From contig JBAVAR010000144.1 of the NCBI GenBank assembly GCA_049585815.1, positions 1 through 64,000 of the forward strand: a stretch of DNA of 64,000 nucleotides, given 5' to 3'. Positions 26,146 to 34,548 of this stretch are shown here, in pieces (positions within the stretch are counted from its first letter, which is position 1; each line of letters starts with the position of its first letter). The DNA is from DATLSM01 sp049585815 (GTDB lineage Bacteria; Actinomycetota; Thermoleophilia; Solirubrobacterales; 70-9). The translations under genes were made by a program, and so were the position numbers. The notes under the pieces are model-generated. The model saw only the letters and a list, made by a program, of their open reading frames with translations. It did no database searches and was not told where the DNA came from.

Positions 26146-27368
26146 AAGTCGTCGGCGTCAGCCAAGCGCCCGCACGCAGCCGCCTCCTGCCTTTAGACGT
26201 CCTGCGAGTTGCCAGCGTTGGCCTGCGCACGCGGCGGCTACGGGTCGCGCTCTCAGCGCTGGGCGTCTCGATCGGAATCGCGGCAATGGTCGGGGTGCTG
26301 GGCATTTCGGAATCGAGCAAGGCGGGCCTGGTCGCCGAGCTAAACCGGCTCGGCACCAATTTGCTCACGGTCGCCCCCGGCCAGACTTTCTTTGGCGAAT
26401 CCGCGCAGCTTCCGCCGACTTCCGATCGAGCGGTTCTCAACCTGAGCAGCGTGCGAAGTGCCGCCGCGGTGACGACCGTGCCCGCTGCAACGGTCAGGCG
26501 CAGCCCTTACGTTGAAGCTGCCGAAACGGGTGGGATTGCGATTGAGGCAGCCAACCCCGCGCTGCTGGGAACTCTCGGCGGCGTGGTGGCGAAGGGGCGC
26601 TTCCTGGACACCGCCAACGAACGTTTCCCGGTCGTCGTCCTCGGCCGAGTCGCCGCTGCGCGGCTCGGGGTCGATCGGCTGCGGGCGGATGGCAGGACGG
26701 TCCAGGTTTACCTTGGGGGGACCTGGTTCACGGTCGGAGGTGTCCTGGGCGCGTTGCCGCTCGCCCCTGAAATCGAACGGGCGGCATTGATCGGCTATCC
26801 GATCGCACATCGCCTCTTCGCCACGACCCGGAACCCGAGCATGCTTTACGTGCGGGCCGACCCCGAACGGGTGCCCGAAGCGGCGGCGCTTTTGGCCGCC
26901 ACCGCAGACCCGCAGTATCCTGAACAGACGCAGGTAAGCCGACCTTCGGACGCCTTGGAGGCCCGTGCGGACGCCCAGGGGGCGCTCACCTCTCTCTTTC
27001 TCGGGCTCGGTGCGGTGGCGCTACTGGTTGGTGGCGTTGGAATCGCCAATGTGATGGTGATTTCCGTGCTCGAGCGTCGCTCCGAGATCGGACTACGCCG
27101 GGCGCTGGGCGCTACCCGAACTCACATCGCCGTACAGTTTCTCGGCGAGTCCATATTGCTGTCTCTGCTCGGCGGGAGCGCAGGGATTGCGCTTGGCGCC
27201 GCAGCTACTGCAGCCTATTCCTCGACCCAAGGCTGGATCGTCGTGGTGCCGGTGCTCGCCGTGGCCGGCGGAGTCGCAGTAGCACTTGCGTTGGGTGTGC
27301 TGGCCGGTCTGTACCCGGCTCAACGGGCTGCTCGACTTACTCCGGCTGAGTCCCTGCGCAGCGTCTAA
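26142..27368 (+). CDS. MacB/FtsX-type ABC permease
   Basis: 408 residues. N-terminal TM (LRVALSALGVSIGIAAMVGV), a large extracytoplasmic MacB-PCD-type domain (about residues 60-275, with LNRLGTNLLTVAPGQTF and VVVLGRVAAARLG), and three C-terminal TMs of the FtsX fold (GVGIANVMVISVLERRSEIG, then LRRALGATR and VLAGLYPAQRAARLTP). This topology is shared by MacB permeases. With the adaptor and ATPase it makes a tripartite exporter for an antibiotic, peptide or lipid; the substrate is unknown. GTG start overlaps the ATPase stop. Confidence 0.9.
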   Translation: MKVVGVSQAPARSRLLPLDVLRVASVGLRTRRLRVALSALGVSIGIAAMVGVLGISESSKAGLVAELNRLGTNLLTVAPGQTFFGESAQLPPTSDRAVLNLSSVRSAAAVTTVPAATVRRSPYVEAAETGGIAIEAANPALLGTLGGVVAKGRFLDTANERFPVVVLGRVAAARLGVDRLRADGRTVQVYLGGTWFTVGGVLGALPLAPEIERAALIGYPIAHRLFATTRNPSMLYVRADPERVPEAAALLAATADPQYPEQTQVSRPSDALEARADAQGALTSLFLGLGAVALLVGGVGIANVMVISVLERRSEIGLRRALGATRTHIAVQFLGESILLSLLGGSAGIALGAAATAAYSSTQGWIVVVPVLAVAGGVAVALALGVLAGLYPAQRAARLTPAESLRSV

Positions 27369-27685
27369 CTACGTGCACTGCTCAGCGAGGCGGCCATCAC
27401 GCTGACCACTGCCCGCTGGACGACGCCATTGCCAAGCCCGCGCGAGAAAGCGCTGGCCGTCTCGCTGAAATCCTGTTTCAAGCGGCTGCGACCGTCCTCA
27501 GCGGCCTCCAGCGCACCAAAAGGACGCTCTGGATGGGTTTGAGTAGTGTCCTACGAGGTGCGCTGCAGAAGACCCCGTAATCGGCGGCTTCTTTGGCTGG
27601 GCGGCGCGGGGTCGATTGAATCGATGATCGCGATGGCCGGGGGCGATCCCTTAATTCCCGTCCTTCGAGCAAAGACCCGGCGCCC
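27369..27685. other. Gene-free stretch after the exporter operon
   Basis: No supported gene. GC content falls visibly toward the accessory region that follows. Confidence 0.4.
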
Positions 27686-28369
27686 TTGCCTGCTAGCTTC
27701 AATGGGTTGGGGAAGGCGAGTGTCGAAAGGATCGGACAGCTTTTGCGTGTCAAACGTTGGGTGTTCTTGAGGATTCTGGGTCTGGCCCTGGGCTGTGCGG
27801 TGATTCTCGCCCCCGCCGCGATGGCAGGACACAACGCCGCGAGGAAGCACCTCCCCGCCCTAAAGATGCTTCCCAATGTCGGTTGTCAGGGACTGCTTAC
27901 CAACGCCGACTTTCCGGGTACGGTCACCGAAAGCACGCTAGCCGGCGGAGCGTTTTCATCTGTCGAAGAAGGCCGTTCGGGTAGTTCGGGATTCTTCACC
28001 AGTTGTCAGTTCAATCCGCCCGAACCGACCGAATTAGACCCCACGCCAAGTAAGAATGTGGGGGTGGATGAGCTGGGCGTGGAGCCCCGCGCCGAGTTCG
28101 AAACCCGCGGCCACCGCCACAATCTACTTCTTGCCTTTCCGTCGATACCCGAAAGCTCGCGGTACCAGCTTCACGGGGTCGGCACCCGCGCCTACTTTTT
28201 AATCGACAACGATGGCGGCGCCATTGGGTATCTCCAGGTCCGCAACGACATATTCATTGTCGGCAAGGAAGAAGTCCCCGGGATCAAGGAAATGTTGGCC
28301 ACGGTCGCCTCGGAGCTCTGTAAGAGCTGCAACGAAGCCGAACTCCCGCAGCCGAAGAAGTCCCATTAG
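27686..28369 (+). CDS. Secreted protein of unknown function
   Basis: Up to 227 residues. The TTG at 27686 is the longest start; TTG 27743 (giving LRVKRWVFLRILGLALG) would start closer to the signal peptide and is as good. Cleavage is likely near AAMAGHNA. The mature protein has four Cys (NVGCQGL, FTSCQFN, ELCKSCNE), an apparent disulfide set. The middle part (GSSGFFTSCQF to RYQLHGVGTRAYFLIDNDGG) resembles the layout of small actinobacterial DUF3558-type lipoproteins, but no firm family is claimed. Confidence 0.6.
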   Translation: MPASFNGLGKASVERIGQLLRVKRWVFLRILGLALGCAVILAPAAMAGHNAARKHLPALKMLPNVGCQGLLTNADFPGTVTESTLAGGAFSSVEEGRSGSSGFFTSCQFNPPEPTELDPTPSKNVGVDELGVEPRAEFETRGHRHNLLLAFPSIPESSRYQLHGVGTRAYFLIDNDGGAIGYLQVRNDIFIVGKEEVPGIKEMLATVASELCKSCNEAELPQPKKSH

Positions 28370-28573
28370 CACCCCGTTTAGCTCCGGCGTTAGAGCCGCG
28401 CCTCTCAATATGCCCCAACCTACTCGTTGGCCTCCCTCTGGCAGGAAGCTTCCAGCAAGGATTCCTGAATTGCGGCTGAGCGATGCTCGACTGAGGCCTC
28501 GCGGTCCAGAACGCTTGCCAAGGGACCTGGCGAGCAAACATTTCTCGCTCGCTCGTTACGATCACGCTGTTCT

Positions 28574-28647
28574 GGGGCAGTGGCCCAACTGGCTAAGGCA
28601 CCGGTCTCCAAAACCGGCGATTCCAGGTTCGAGTCCTGGCTGCCCCG
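28574..28647 (+). tRNA. tRNA-Trp (anticodon CCA); probable integration target
   Basis: 74 bases. Acceptor GGGGCAG/CTGCCCC, anticodon stem CCGGT/ACCGG around CTCCAAA (anticodon CCA), T arm CCAGG-TTCGAGT-CCTGG, discriminator G, no encoded CCA. Its 3' half (28609-28645) is repeated in the same direction at 51933-51969. Confidence 0.93.
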
Positions 28648-28916
28648 TTTGTCGCGGTTGGCCAGGGAGGCCGCAATCTAGCTCTAGGAGCGGGATTGCG
28701 GGCTATGAGGAGGTCTTTCACCGAAAGGTCAGCGCAGGACTATTCGGATCAATATGGGCCCTTTTGGACCCCCTTCGTTCCCTGGCCGTTCCCTAGAACG
28801 CGAGTCGGAGGGAGTCGGTTGGGCCACGGCTGAGCTGGTGACTGCGGCGCATGCCTCGCTCAAGCTGGAAGAAGGGTCGCGGCTAGGCGCTCCGTTGCAC
28901 GGGATAATGCAGGGAA

Positions 28917-29744
28917 GTGATCGGTCAACCCCCCAACCCTCCACAGCGGTGCCCTCAAGTCGCACGATCTACAGCGGCGATCCTTGCCGCGCTATTCGTC
29001 ACGCTCTTCTCAGTAGTCGCCGTTGCACAGGCCATGAAAAAACATAGGTCCCACAACTGGGCGGGTTATGCGATTACGGCACGGCGCCCAATCAACCGGG
29101 TACGTGGCTCATGGGTAGAGCCGACTGTCGTGTGCGGGAAGGCACGCGCGAGCAGCGCGTTCTGGGTCGGCCTCGGAGGGTTTAAGAAAGGCCTTGAGGC
29201 CCCGCTTGAGCAGACCGGCACCGAGATCGGTTGCATAGACGGCCGCCCCAAAACCACAGCATTCCAATGGATCTATCCGGCGGAGGGTGGCAGCATGGGG
29301 ATTACGGTTGAACCGGGGAACCGCCTGACCGCTGAAGTAATGGCGCGACATCGGGTGGTGGTGATGAAACTTGACGATCTAACAACCGGGGTCTCAAAAA
29401 CTAAAACCTTCCCCGTACTTTACCCGAATACCAATTCAGCAGAGTGGATTGCCGAGTCACCCGCAACGTATTGCAGACTCTATTTCTATTGCCAACAGAT
29501 ACTTCGCCTGGCCGACTTCGGGGAAGTTACTTTCACCGAAGCCGAAGCGAGTGTTCCGGGGAGGCAACCAGGGCCAATCGCAGCGCCCGGGTTCACCCCG
29601 ACTGACATTTTCCTCCATGACCGCCCCGGGGTAAGGATCAAGCATCCTGAACACCCGGTAGTCCTGGGCTCTCTTGGCGAAGCCAGCCCAGGTCCCCTGT
29701 CGTCCAACGACAGCTCCTTCACTGTGACCTGGGAAAGAGGATGA
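28917..29744 (+). CDS. G1 family (eqolisin-type) glutamic peptidase, secreted
   Basis: 275 residues from GTG 28917, preceded by AGGGA. Signal peptide/TM at about 17-39. The mature start HNWAGYAI and GSWVEPTV are family hallmarks. The presumed catalytic pair is Gln99 in LEQTGTEIG and Glu176 in NSAEWIAESP, followed by LADFGEVTFTEA. G1 peptidases are acid proteases using a Gln/Glu dyad; in bacteria they occur mainly in soil actinobacteria. Four Cys may form disulfides. GC content is lower than in flanking backbone genes, consistent with transfer. First gene of the tRNA-Trp-bounded region. Confidence 0.85.
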   Translation: MIGQPPNPPQRCPQVARSTAAILAALFVTLFSVVAVAQAMKKHRSHNWAGYAITARRPINRVRGSWVEPTVVCGKARASSAFWVGLGGFKKGLEAPLEQTGTEIGCIDGRPKTTAFQWIYPAEGGSMGITVEPGNRLTAEVMARHRVVVMKLDDLTTGVSKTKTFPVLYPNTNSAEWIAESPATYCRLYFYCQQILRLADFGEVTFTEAEASVPGRQPGPIAAPGFTPTDIFLHDRPGVRIKHPEHPVVLGSLGEASPGPLSSNDSSFTVTWERG

Positions 29745-30121
29745 ACTGACACCGATACAAGCGCGTGAGCTGGATCTTTGATCCAGCCGTACTCACTTAC
29801 CGCCAACGCTGTCTTGTTTGACTTGGATCGGCCGTCGAGGATCACGATTGGGTGTTCGTCCCGATGCCATCGCAGCAAGAGGCGATACAGGGTCTCACCT
29901 GCCTTATCGCGAGCCTCATGCACGTGAGCGAGGTCTCCGCTCTTCGAACAATGCGATGTCATGTCGTACCAGCGATTCGGCTCTGTGGACCGAACCGCCG
30001 TCACGATCGCGAGGAGCTGCTTTCGGACGTTGAGGGGGACGTCGGGCAGCCATTCGAAAGCCGGAACCGCGCGAGTGCCCTGCTCCTCTACAACCAGCCA
30101 CTCCTCCTTCCAGGCAGCCAC
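29486..30121 (-). CDS. HigB/Gp49-like (RelE-fold) toxin homologue with run-on C-terminus
   Basis: Residues 1 to about 125 (down to about 29747) look like a phage-derived Gp49/HigB-type toxin: EWLPDVPLNVRKQLLAIVTA, RWYDMTSHCSK, DLAHVHEARDKAGETLYRLL, HPIVILDGRSKSNKTALAVS. The native stop seems lost: the frame runs another 85 or so codons antisense to the G1 peptidase gene, where the sequence has non-coding character. The cognate-looking XRE antitoxin is a pseudogene on the opposite strand, 76 bases away. Probably a decaying, inactive module. If toxic, it would act as an mRNA endonuclease. Confidence 0.6.
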   Translation of the reverse strand: MAAWKEEWLVVEEQGTRAVPAFEWLPDVPLNVRKQLLAIVTAVRSTEPNRWYDMTSHCSKSGDLAHVHEARDKAGETLYRLLLRWHRDEHPIVILDGRSKSNKTALAVSEYGWIKDPAHALVSVSVHPLSQVTVKELSLDDRGPGLASPREPRTTGCSGCLILTPGRSWRKMSVGVNPGAAIGPGCLPGTLASASVKVTSPKSARRSICWQ

Positions 30122-30171
30122 GCTTGGGGCCTACGACGAGGGTCGGGCGGTTTTCCATATCCCCTGGGTGT

Positions 30172-30183
30172 TGCATAAATGCA
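30172..30183. promoter_or_regulatory. Palindrome between divergent toxin and antitoxin remains
   Basis: TGCATAAATGCA (arms TGCAT/ATGCA, centre AA) lies in the gap between the two divergent start codons, in otherwise GC-rich DNA. Position and symmetry fit an operator for the XRE antitoxin, with the AT-rich core doubling as a -10 element. Inference. Confidence 0.4.
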
Positions 30184-30197
30184 CAGATCCTCTCGGC

Positions 30198-30531
30198 ATG
30201 CCTAAGACGCGCTCGAGGAGAAACGCCACCGCCAGCGAAGCAGCTCGCGCTGCGCTTGTCCTCCCGAGGAGCGTGGCGACCTTGATGCGCGCGTCAAGGC
30301 TCTGCTCGCCCGCAACGCGATACTAGAGCTGATCGGGGCGACACGGGAGGAGGCCCGCCATCGAAGCGCGCGCTCGCCGAAAAGGCGGGGCTTGAGGAGT
30401 CGAGTGTGCGCCGACTCCTGACGGCGAAGACGGCAAACCCGACGTCGGAGAACGTTTTTCGCCTCATGGGCGCCCTGAAGATTCACGTTGAGGCAGGGAC
30501 TCCCTCCGGCAAGCGCGTCCCTCTGCTCTGA
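30198..30531 (+). pseudogene. XRE/HigA-like antitoxin, broken by two frameshifts
   Basis: Three frames in succession give one HTH antitoxin: start ATG 30198 (MPKTRSRRNA...), then DLDARVKALLARNAILELIG, then SKRALAEKAGLEESSVRRLL and TAKTANPTSENVFRLMGALK, ending at TGA 30531. The last part holds the HTH. Order and spacing match antitoxins that accompany Gp49-like toxins. The frame changes fall near 30260-30275 and just before 30361. The usual arrangement is toxin then antitoxin on one strand; here they diverge, so an inversion may have preceded decay. Confidence 0.6.
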
Positions 30532-30688
30532 GGCTCGATCAGGCTCCACGCTGGCCGGCGCGCGATTTCGCTTTTCGGCCCGGCCACGAACCGCTCCTCG
30601 TCCGGAACGAGTGCGTGAGAGACATCCCCCGCCGAAGTGCTATCGATCCCTAGCCAGAGCCGGCACGGTTCCGGGTGCCGCTCGTCAG

Positions 30689-31264
30689 TCAAGCTAGTCC
30701 ATTTTCACCGGACCGCTGGTAGCGCATTGAGACGACCCGCGAGCCAAAGGTCTGGGTCTCGACCAGCTTCAAGTTGAATGTCTCCTCCAGGTCGGGGAGG
30801 AACGGCGTGCCGCCGCCGACAACCACCGGGTGGACGAATGGCTGGAACTCGTCGACCAAGCCGGCCTTAATCAGGGTTGCGGCTAGTCTGGCCCCGCCGA
30901 CCCCCAGGTCCCCTCCCGCCTGCGCCTTCAGGCGCTCGACCTCCTGGACGATTCCGTCCCGCACCAGCCGCGTGTTGCCCTCGACCTGCTCGAGCGTCGT
31001 CGAGAAGACGACCTTTGGAAGCTCCTGCCAGATGCCCGCGAAATCGCGCTCGACCTCACCGAGCTCCGGGTCCTGGTCGGCTGTCTCCCAGTAGAGCATC
31101 GTTTCGTAGAGGTTGCGGCCGAGCAGGTGGCAGCCGAGCTCGCGGGCCCGCTCGTTGTGGAAGCGGTGAAGTTCCTGGCTGGGCACCGACCAGTCGAAGC
31201 TCCCGTCCGGCCCGGCGATGTAGCCATCGAGCGAGACGCTCATCGAGTAGATCAGCTTGCCCAC
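30689..31264 (-). CDS. Dihydrofolate reductase-like (RibD C-terminal domain) protein
   Basis: 191 residues. MGKLIYSMSVSLDGYIAGPD opening, LLGRNLYETMLYW, PKVVFSTTLEQV, and the NADPH-site segment DLGVGGARLAATLIKAGLVDEF, then PVVVGGGTPFLP. This is the RibD-C/YyaP-YwjB group of small reductases seen all over actinobacteria, some of which confer resistance or reduce pteridine-like compounds. Substrate unknown. Stands alone with no operon partner. Confidence 0.85.
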   Translation of the reverse strand: MGKLIYSMSVSLDGYIAGPDGSFDWSVPSQELHRFHNERARELGCHLLGRNLYETMLYWETADQDPELGEVERDFAGIWQELPKVVFSTTLEQVEGNTRLVRDGIVQEVERLKAQAGGDLGVGGARLAATLIKAGLVDEFQPFVHPVVVGGGTPFLPDLEETFNLKLVETQTFGSRVVSMRYQRSGENGLA

Positions 31265-32203
31265 AAGTCAGTCCTTTCTTCGGTTTCGATGCTCCTATGA
31301 CCGGGAGACGCGTTGAGACTAATGGCATCCGCTCTACCACTGCCCCGTCGGCCGGAAGCCGCGCGGCCACCCGGAGCCGCTTCTCTTTCGCGCGATGGGC
31401 GACACGTGTCGGGGACCGCAATCGCGCGAAGACGAATCCTGAGCAGACTGTTGAGTGCCGCGCTTCTCGGGGGGAGATGTCGGCGCGATCTGGGGCGGTC
31501 TCAGCGCTCGCCGCACGATGGGAGGTGAAGGCCCCCAGCAAGTTGGTTCGGGTTGAGTCGGCGAGGTCGTTCGATCATCCATGCCGCCCACCGACCGGAT
31601 TGGGCGGGCCTTCCTTGAGAACGATGCGGTGGATGAGGGGGCCCGCGCATTGGGTGCCTACGACGAGTTCGAAGGACGGCGCCACGAAACGGCGTTCCGG
31701 GACGCGCTCGAAGCAGTGACTCGGGAGACTTCACGCGACTCCCCTGAGTTTGCGAAGGTAGATAAAATCGGCAAGGAGTTGCAAGGCGGCCTCCTCGCAC
31801 TTCCCTACGAGGCTTCTCCTGGGCTCGCCAAGGGCGGTCCGTGACTATGCGATCCTCTTGGGGATTCTGCGCCTAACTGGTCTCGCTCGCAAGTTCACGC
31901 ACATATTGATTGAGCAGAGTGCTCGCTCCTGGAAGTACAAGAGCGAGGCTGGTTATCGATCCACGGTGAGTGCCCCTCATCTTGAGCGACACTCTGGAGC
32001 GTGTCGGAGCGACGAGCGCTTCGTCACGGAAAGCAGCGATGACGTTGGCGGTCCTGATGGCAACCGACCCGCGGCAAGAACGGGCGACAACGCTCCCGGT
32101 GTCCCGCGGCTCGCCCCAGGTCGTCGGTTCACCTGCGCCGGTGTACGGCGGTCGGCAAGAGTAGCCGCTCCCGCCCTCCCCTCACTCGGTCCCTTGGTAG
32201 TGA
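31265..32203. other. Long intergenic stretch with one doubtful small gene
   Basis: Apart from a possible 87-residue gene at 31581-31844 no gene, RNA or repeat is supported. Mixed-frame fragments suggest decayed DNA. Confidence 0.4.
31581..31844 (+). CDS. Possible small protein, unknown
   Basis: 87 residues, acidic and helical in look (AFLENDAVDEGARALGAYDE, then FEGRRHETAFRDALEAVTRE). Composition is protein-like in contrast to the surrounding frames. No ribosome binding site or family recognised. It could be a fragment of a larger lost gene. Confidence 0.3.
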   Translation: MPPTDRIGRAFLENDAVDEGARALGAYDEFEGRRHETAFRDALEAVTRETSRDSPEFAKVDKIGKELQGGLLALPYEASPGLAKGGP

Positions 32204-33583
32204 CTAGAGTCGCAGTGTGAACGTGCCGATGACAGTGGACTCAGTCTTGCCCGTGGGAGTGAACGTTGCCTTGGCTGTGAGCTTTTGGCTCCGCGCGTGA
32301 CGCAGCAGCTGCCTGCCCCTCGCCGTCAGCCTAATGTGCACTTTCACGGTGCCTGCGGCCCCGACCTTGGCGGTTCCTATCGCGACGAGTACGGGCTTGG
32401 CGGACGAGAGGTGGGCGCCCTTCGGCACCTCATACCACGCGATCGTGACGGTGCCCGAGATGGGGGCGGCGAACGCGGCGATGTAGCCGCCGGCCTTCGT
32501 GATCGCGCCGAGCTTCGCGGCCTTGCCGTGAGGCGCGAGCACGGCAATGAGGGCACTATGCACACGCGCGGCCAATGCGACTTCTTCTTCGCCGTGTTTC
32601 TTCCCCGTAGCTTCTTCTTCAGCATGTTTCCGGGCGGCGGCTTCTTCTTCGTGTTTGCGGATCGTGGCTTCTTCTTCGTGTTTCCTGGTTTCTTCGCCAC
32701 TTGAGCCCGACGCGTAGGTGATCAGCACCTCCTGCGGGTCGGTCGTGTCGGCATTGACGCTCGTGTTTGTCGCGCCGGAAGGGTAGTAGCTTGACCCGGC
32801 CCCGCCACCGCCAGCGCCGAACCCGCCGCCGCCACCGCCGCCACCACCGTAGTAGCCGCCACCACCGCCGCCGCCATCCCCACAATTATTGGGCGACTGA
32901 GGTCCGCCGTCGCCGCCGACCCCTTCAATACCTTCTGCTCCGGGGCATGTCGTGCCCTCCTCAGCGCCGCCTTTCCCCCCGGCGCTTTTTTTGCCCCCAC
33001 CGCCCCCGGTGCCTTCCGCCCCGCTTCGGCCGAGCCCGCATTCAAATTCCACGAGGCCGTTGGTGCCTGCTTCGCCTTCCAGAGCGTTGGCGCTTCCGCC
33101 CGTGCCAGCTTGTTCGCACATTAGGCCCGACGTTTCATACCTGACGCTGCTGCCCCCGCCGCCGCCGCCGCCAGCCACGATCAGCCGCGATGTCAGTTTG
33201 CCCTGTTCTGTGCGCACGTCTGAGGCTCCGCCCCCTTCGCCCGCGCCGTTGACGCAGGTTTCTACCCCGCCCTGCCCGCCGCCGCCGAAATCGACGTACA
33301 GGGTTTTGCCTTCGCTCACTTCTAGCGTTGCAGTGACCTTCGCGCCCGCACCCCCGGGGTATGAGTGATTACCGACGCACACGCTGCCCGGCTTGCCAGC
33401 GCCGCCGACGGCGCTGACCTGGATCTGCGTCACGCCCGCCGGGACCGTGTAGGTCTGTTCAGAGCCTTCTGTGGCCAGGAACGTTTTGGTTTCTGCGAAT
33501 GCGTTCGCGCTGGAGGCGAGCACCGTCGCGACCATCAGCACCAGCAGAACACCCAACCGTAAGAAGCAAGCCTGAAGCCGCAT
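32204..33583 (-). CDS. Secreted glycine-rich protein with Lys/Glu repeats
   Basis: 459 residues from ATG 33583, which opens a signal peptide (MRLQACFLRLGVLLVLM, cleavage near NAFA). The start KTFLATEGSEQTYTVPAGVT and later IVAGGGGGGGSS match the glycine-rich wall/adhesin-like domain of many Solirubrobacterales proteins. Poly-Gly tracts (to nine in a row) with Tyr-Tyr spacers run through the middle, then three RKHEEEA-type repeats (about 315-345), then a compact beta domain (GTVTIAWYEVPKGAHL to TESTVIGTFTLRL) resembling a stalk or wall-binding module. Six Cys in the Gly part. Surface structural role inferred. Confidence 0.75.
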   Translation of the reverse strand: MRLQACFLRLGVLLVLMVATVLASSANAFAETKTFLATEGSEQTYTVPAGVTQIQVSAVGGAGKPGSVCVGNHSYPGGAGAKVTATLEVSEGKTLYVDFGGGGQGGVETCVNGAGEGGGASDVRTEQGKLTSRLIVAGGGGGGGSSVRYETSGLMCEQAGTGGSANALEGEAGTNGLVEFECGLGRSGAEGTGGGGGKKSAGGKGGAEEGTTCPGAEGIEGVGGDGGPQSPNNCGDGGGGGGGYYGGGGGGGGGFGAGGGGAGSSYYPSGATNTSVNADTTDPQEVLITYASGSSGEETRKHEEEATIRKHEEEAAARKHAEEEATGKKHGEEEVALAARVHSALIAVLAPHGKAAKLGAITKAGGYIAAFAAPISGTVTIAWYEVPKGAHLSSAKPVLVAIGTAKVGAAGTVKVHIRLTARGRQLLRHARSQKLTAKATFTPTGKTESTVIGTFTLRL

Positions 33584-33595
33584 GTGGACTCCCAT

Positions 33596-34548
33596 CCTCC
33601 CTTAAAGCCCTGGAGCCGCGTCCTGGGCCGGTTGGCGCCGTTGAGCGTGCCGGAGCGTATCAGCCAGCATGAGCAGCGGGACCTTCCCTCACAAGCATCG
33701 CCGCCTCACTCGGGGCACCCACGATGTGCTTTCGAGTGGCACTGCACTGCGCTGCGATGAGCGACAGTGCTCCCTTCCACTGAGAGCAGGCGTCTCGACA
33801 ACCCAGCTGCACCTAGCCGGCTCGGACGAGTAGTACGGGCCCAACTGGCTGGCTTGCGGAGTGCACCTTCACGTCGAAGGAACGCTGAGGGGGCGACGCC
33901 GTGTTGACCTAACAGCACGCGTACCCCGGCCGTCATCGCTCCCGCTGATCCTCTGCGACTCCCTCGGAACTATTCGGGCTCGACTTTCCAGTGCGACCAG
34001 CAGTCGCATGGGGGGCATCTGACCAAGCCGTGTAGCCCACGGCCGCCCCGACCACCGAACCTCCGCATCGACAGACCGAGGCAATGCTTGCGATCGGGTA
34101 GCTGGGACGCCGGGTCAGGCGTGGGCGAAATGCGACCCGGCCCCTCGCCCCGTGCCCTCCAGGGCCCTGCCCGGCCTCGCGCAGCCCGTGCCTGGCTTCC
34201 ACCCCTCAAATAACCCGCAGCCTCTGCCAGTGCCGGTATTGGTCCAGGTGGCCAGGAGGATGGGCGGTGGGAATGACGGCGGGCGGCTACCGACCCTATC
34301 GCCGATCTGCCACTGCCAGCCTCTCAGAACACCTAGGTTTACTCAGTGGACGCAATCAGCAGTATGCTGGCGCCGAACTGGAGGCAAGAGAGTGAACGGA
34401 TATGCGGCGGTGCGAGGAAGCGTTAGCTGCGGACCCACAGGCTGCGCGCTGCCCAGGGTTGACACCCCTGACCCGCTGATGGTGCTGGCTCCACGTGAAG
34501 AGTTCGAGGTGGGCGAGTCCCCCTCGCAGGCCAGAGCGGTGCAAGTTG
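33596..34548. other. Long gene-free stretch
   Basis: About 950 bases without a supported gene on either strand. Open frames are Arg/Pro/Ser-rich and short. No tRNA, tandem repeat or clear terminator noticed. Probably regulatory and decayed DNA. Confidence 0.45.

Noticed and set aside
32619..33144. Open frames of Trp/Arg or Pro/Arg repeats on both strands
   Set aside because: Alternative-frame readings of the poly-glycine coding region.
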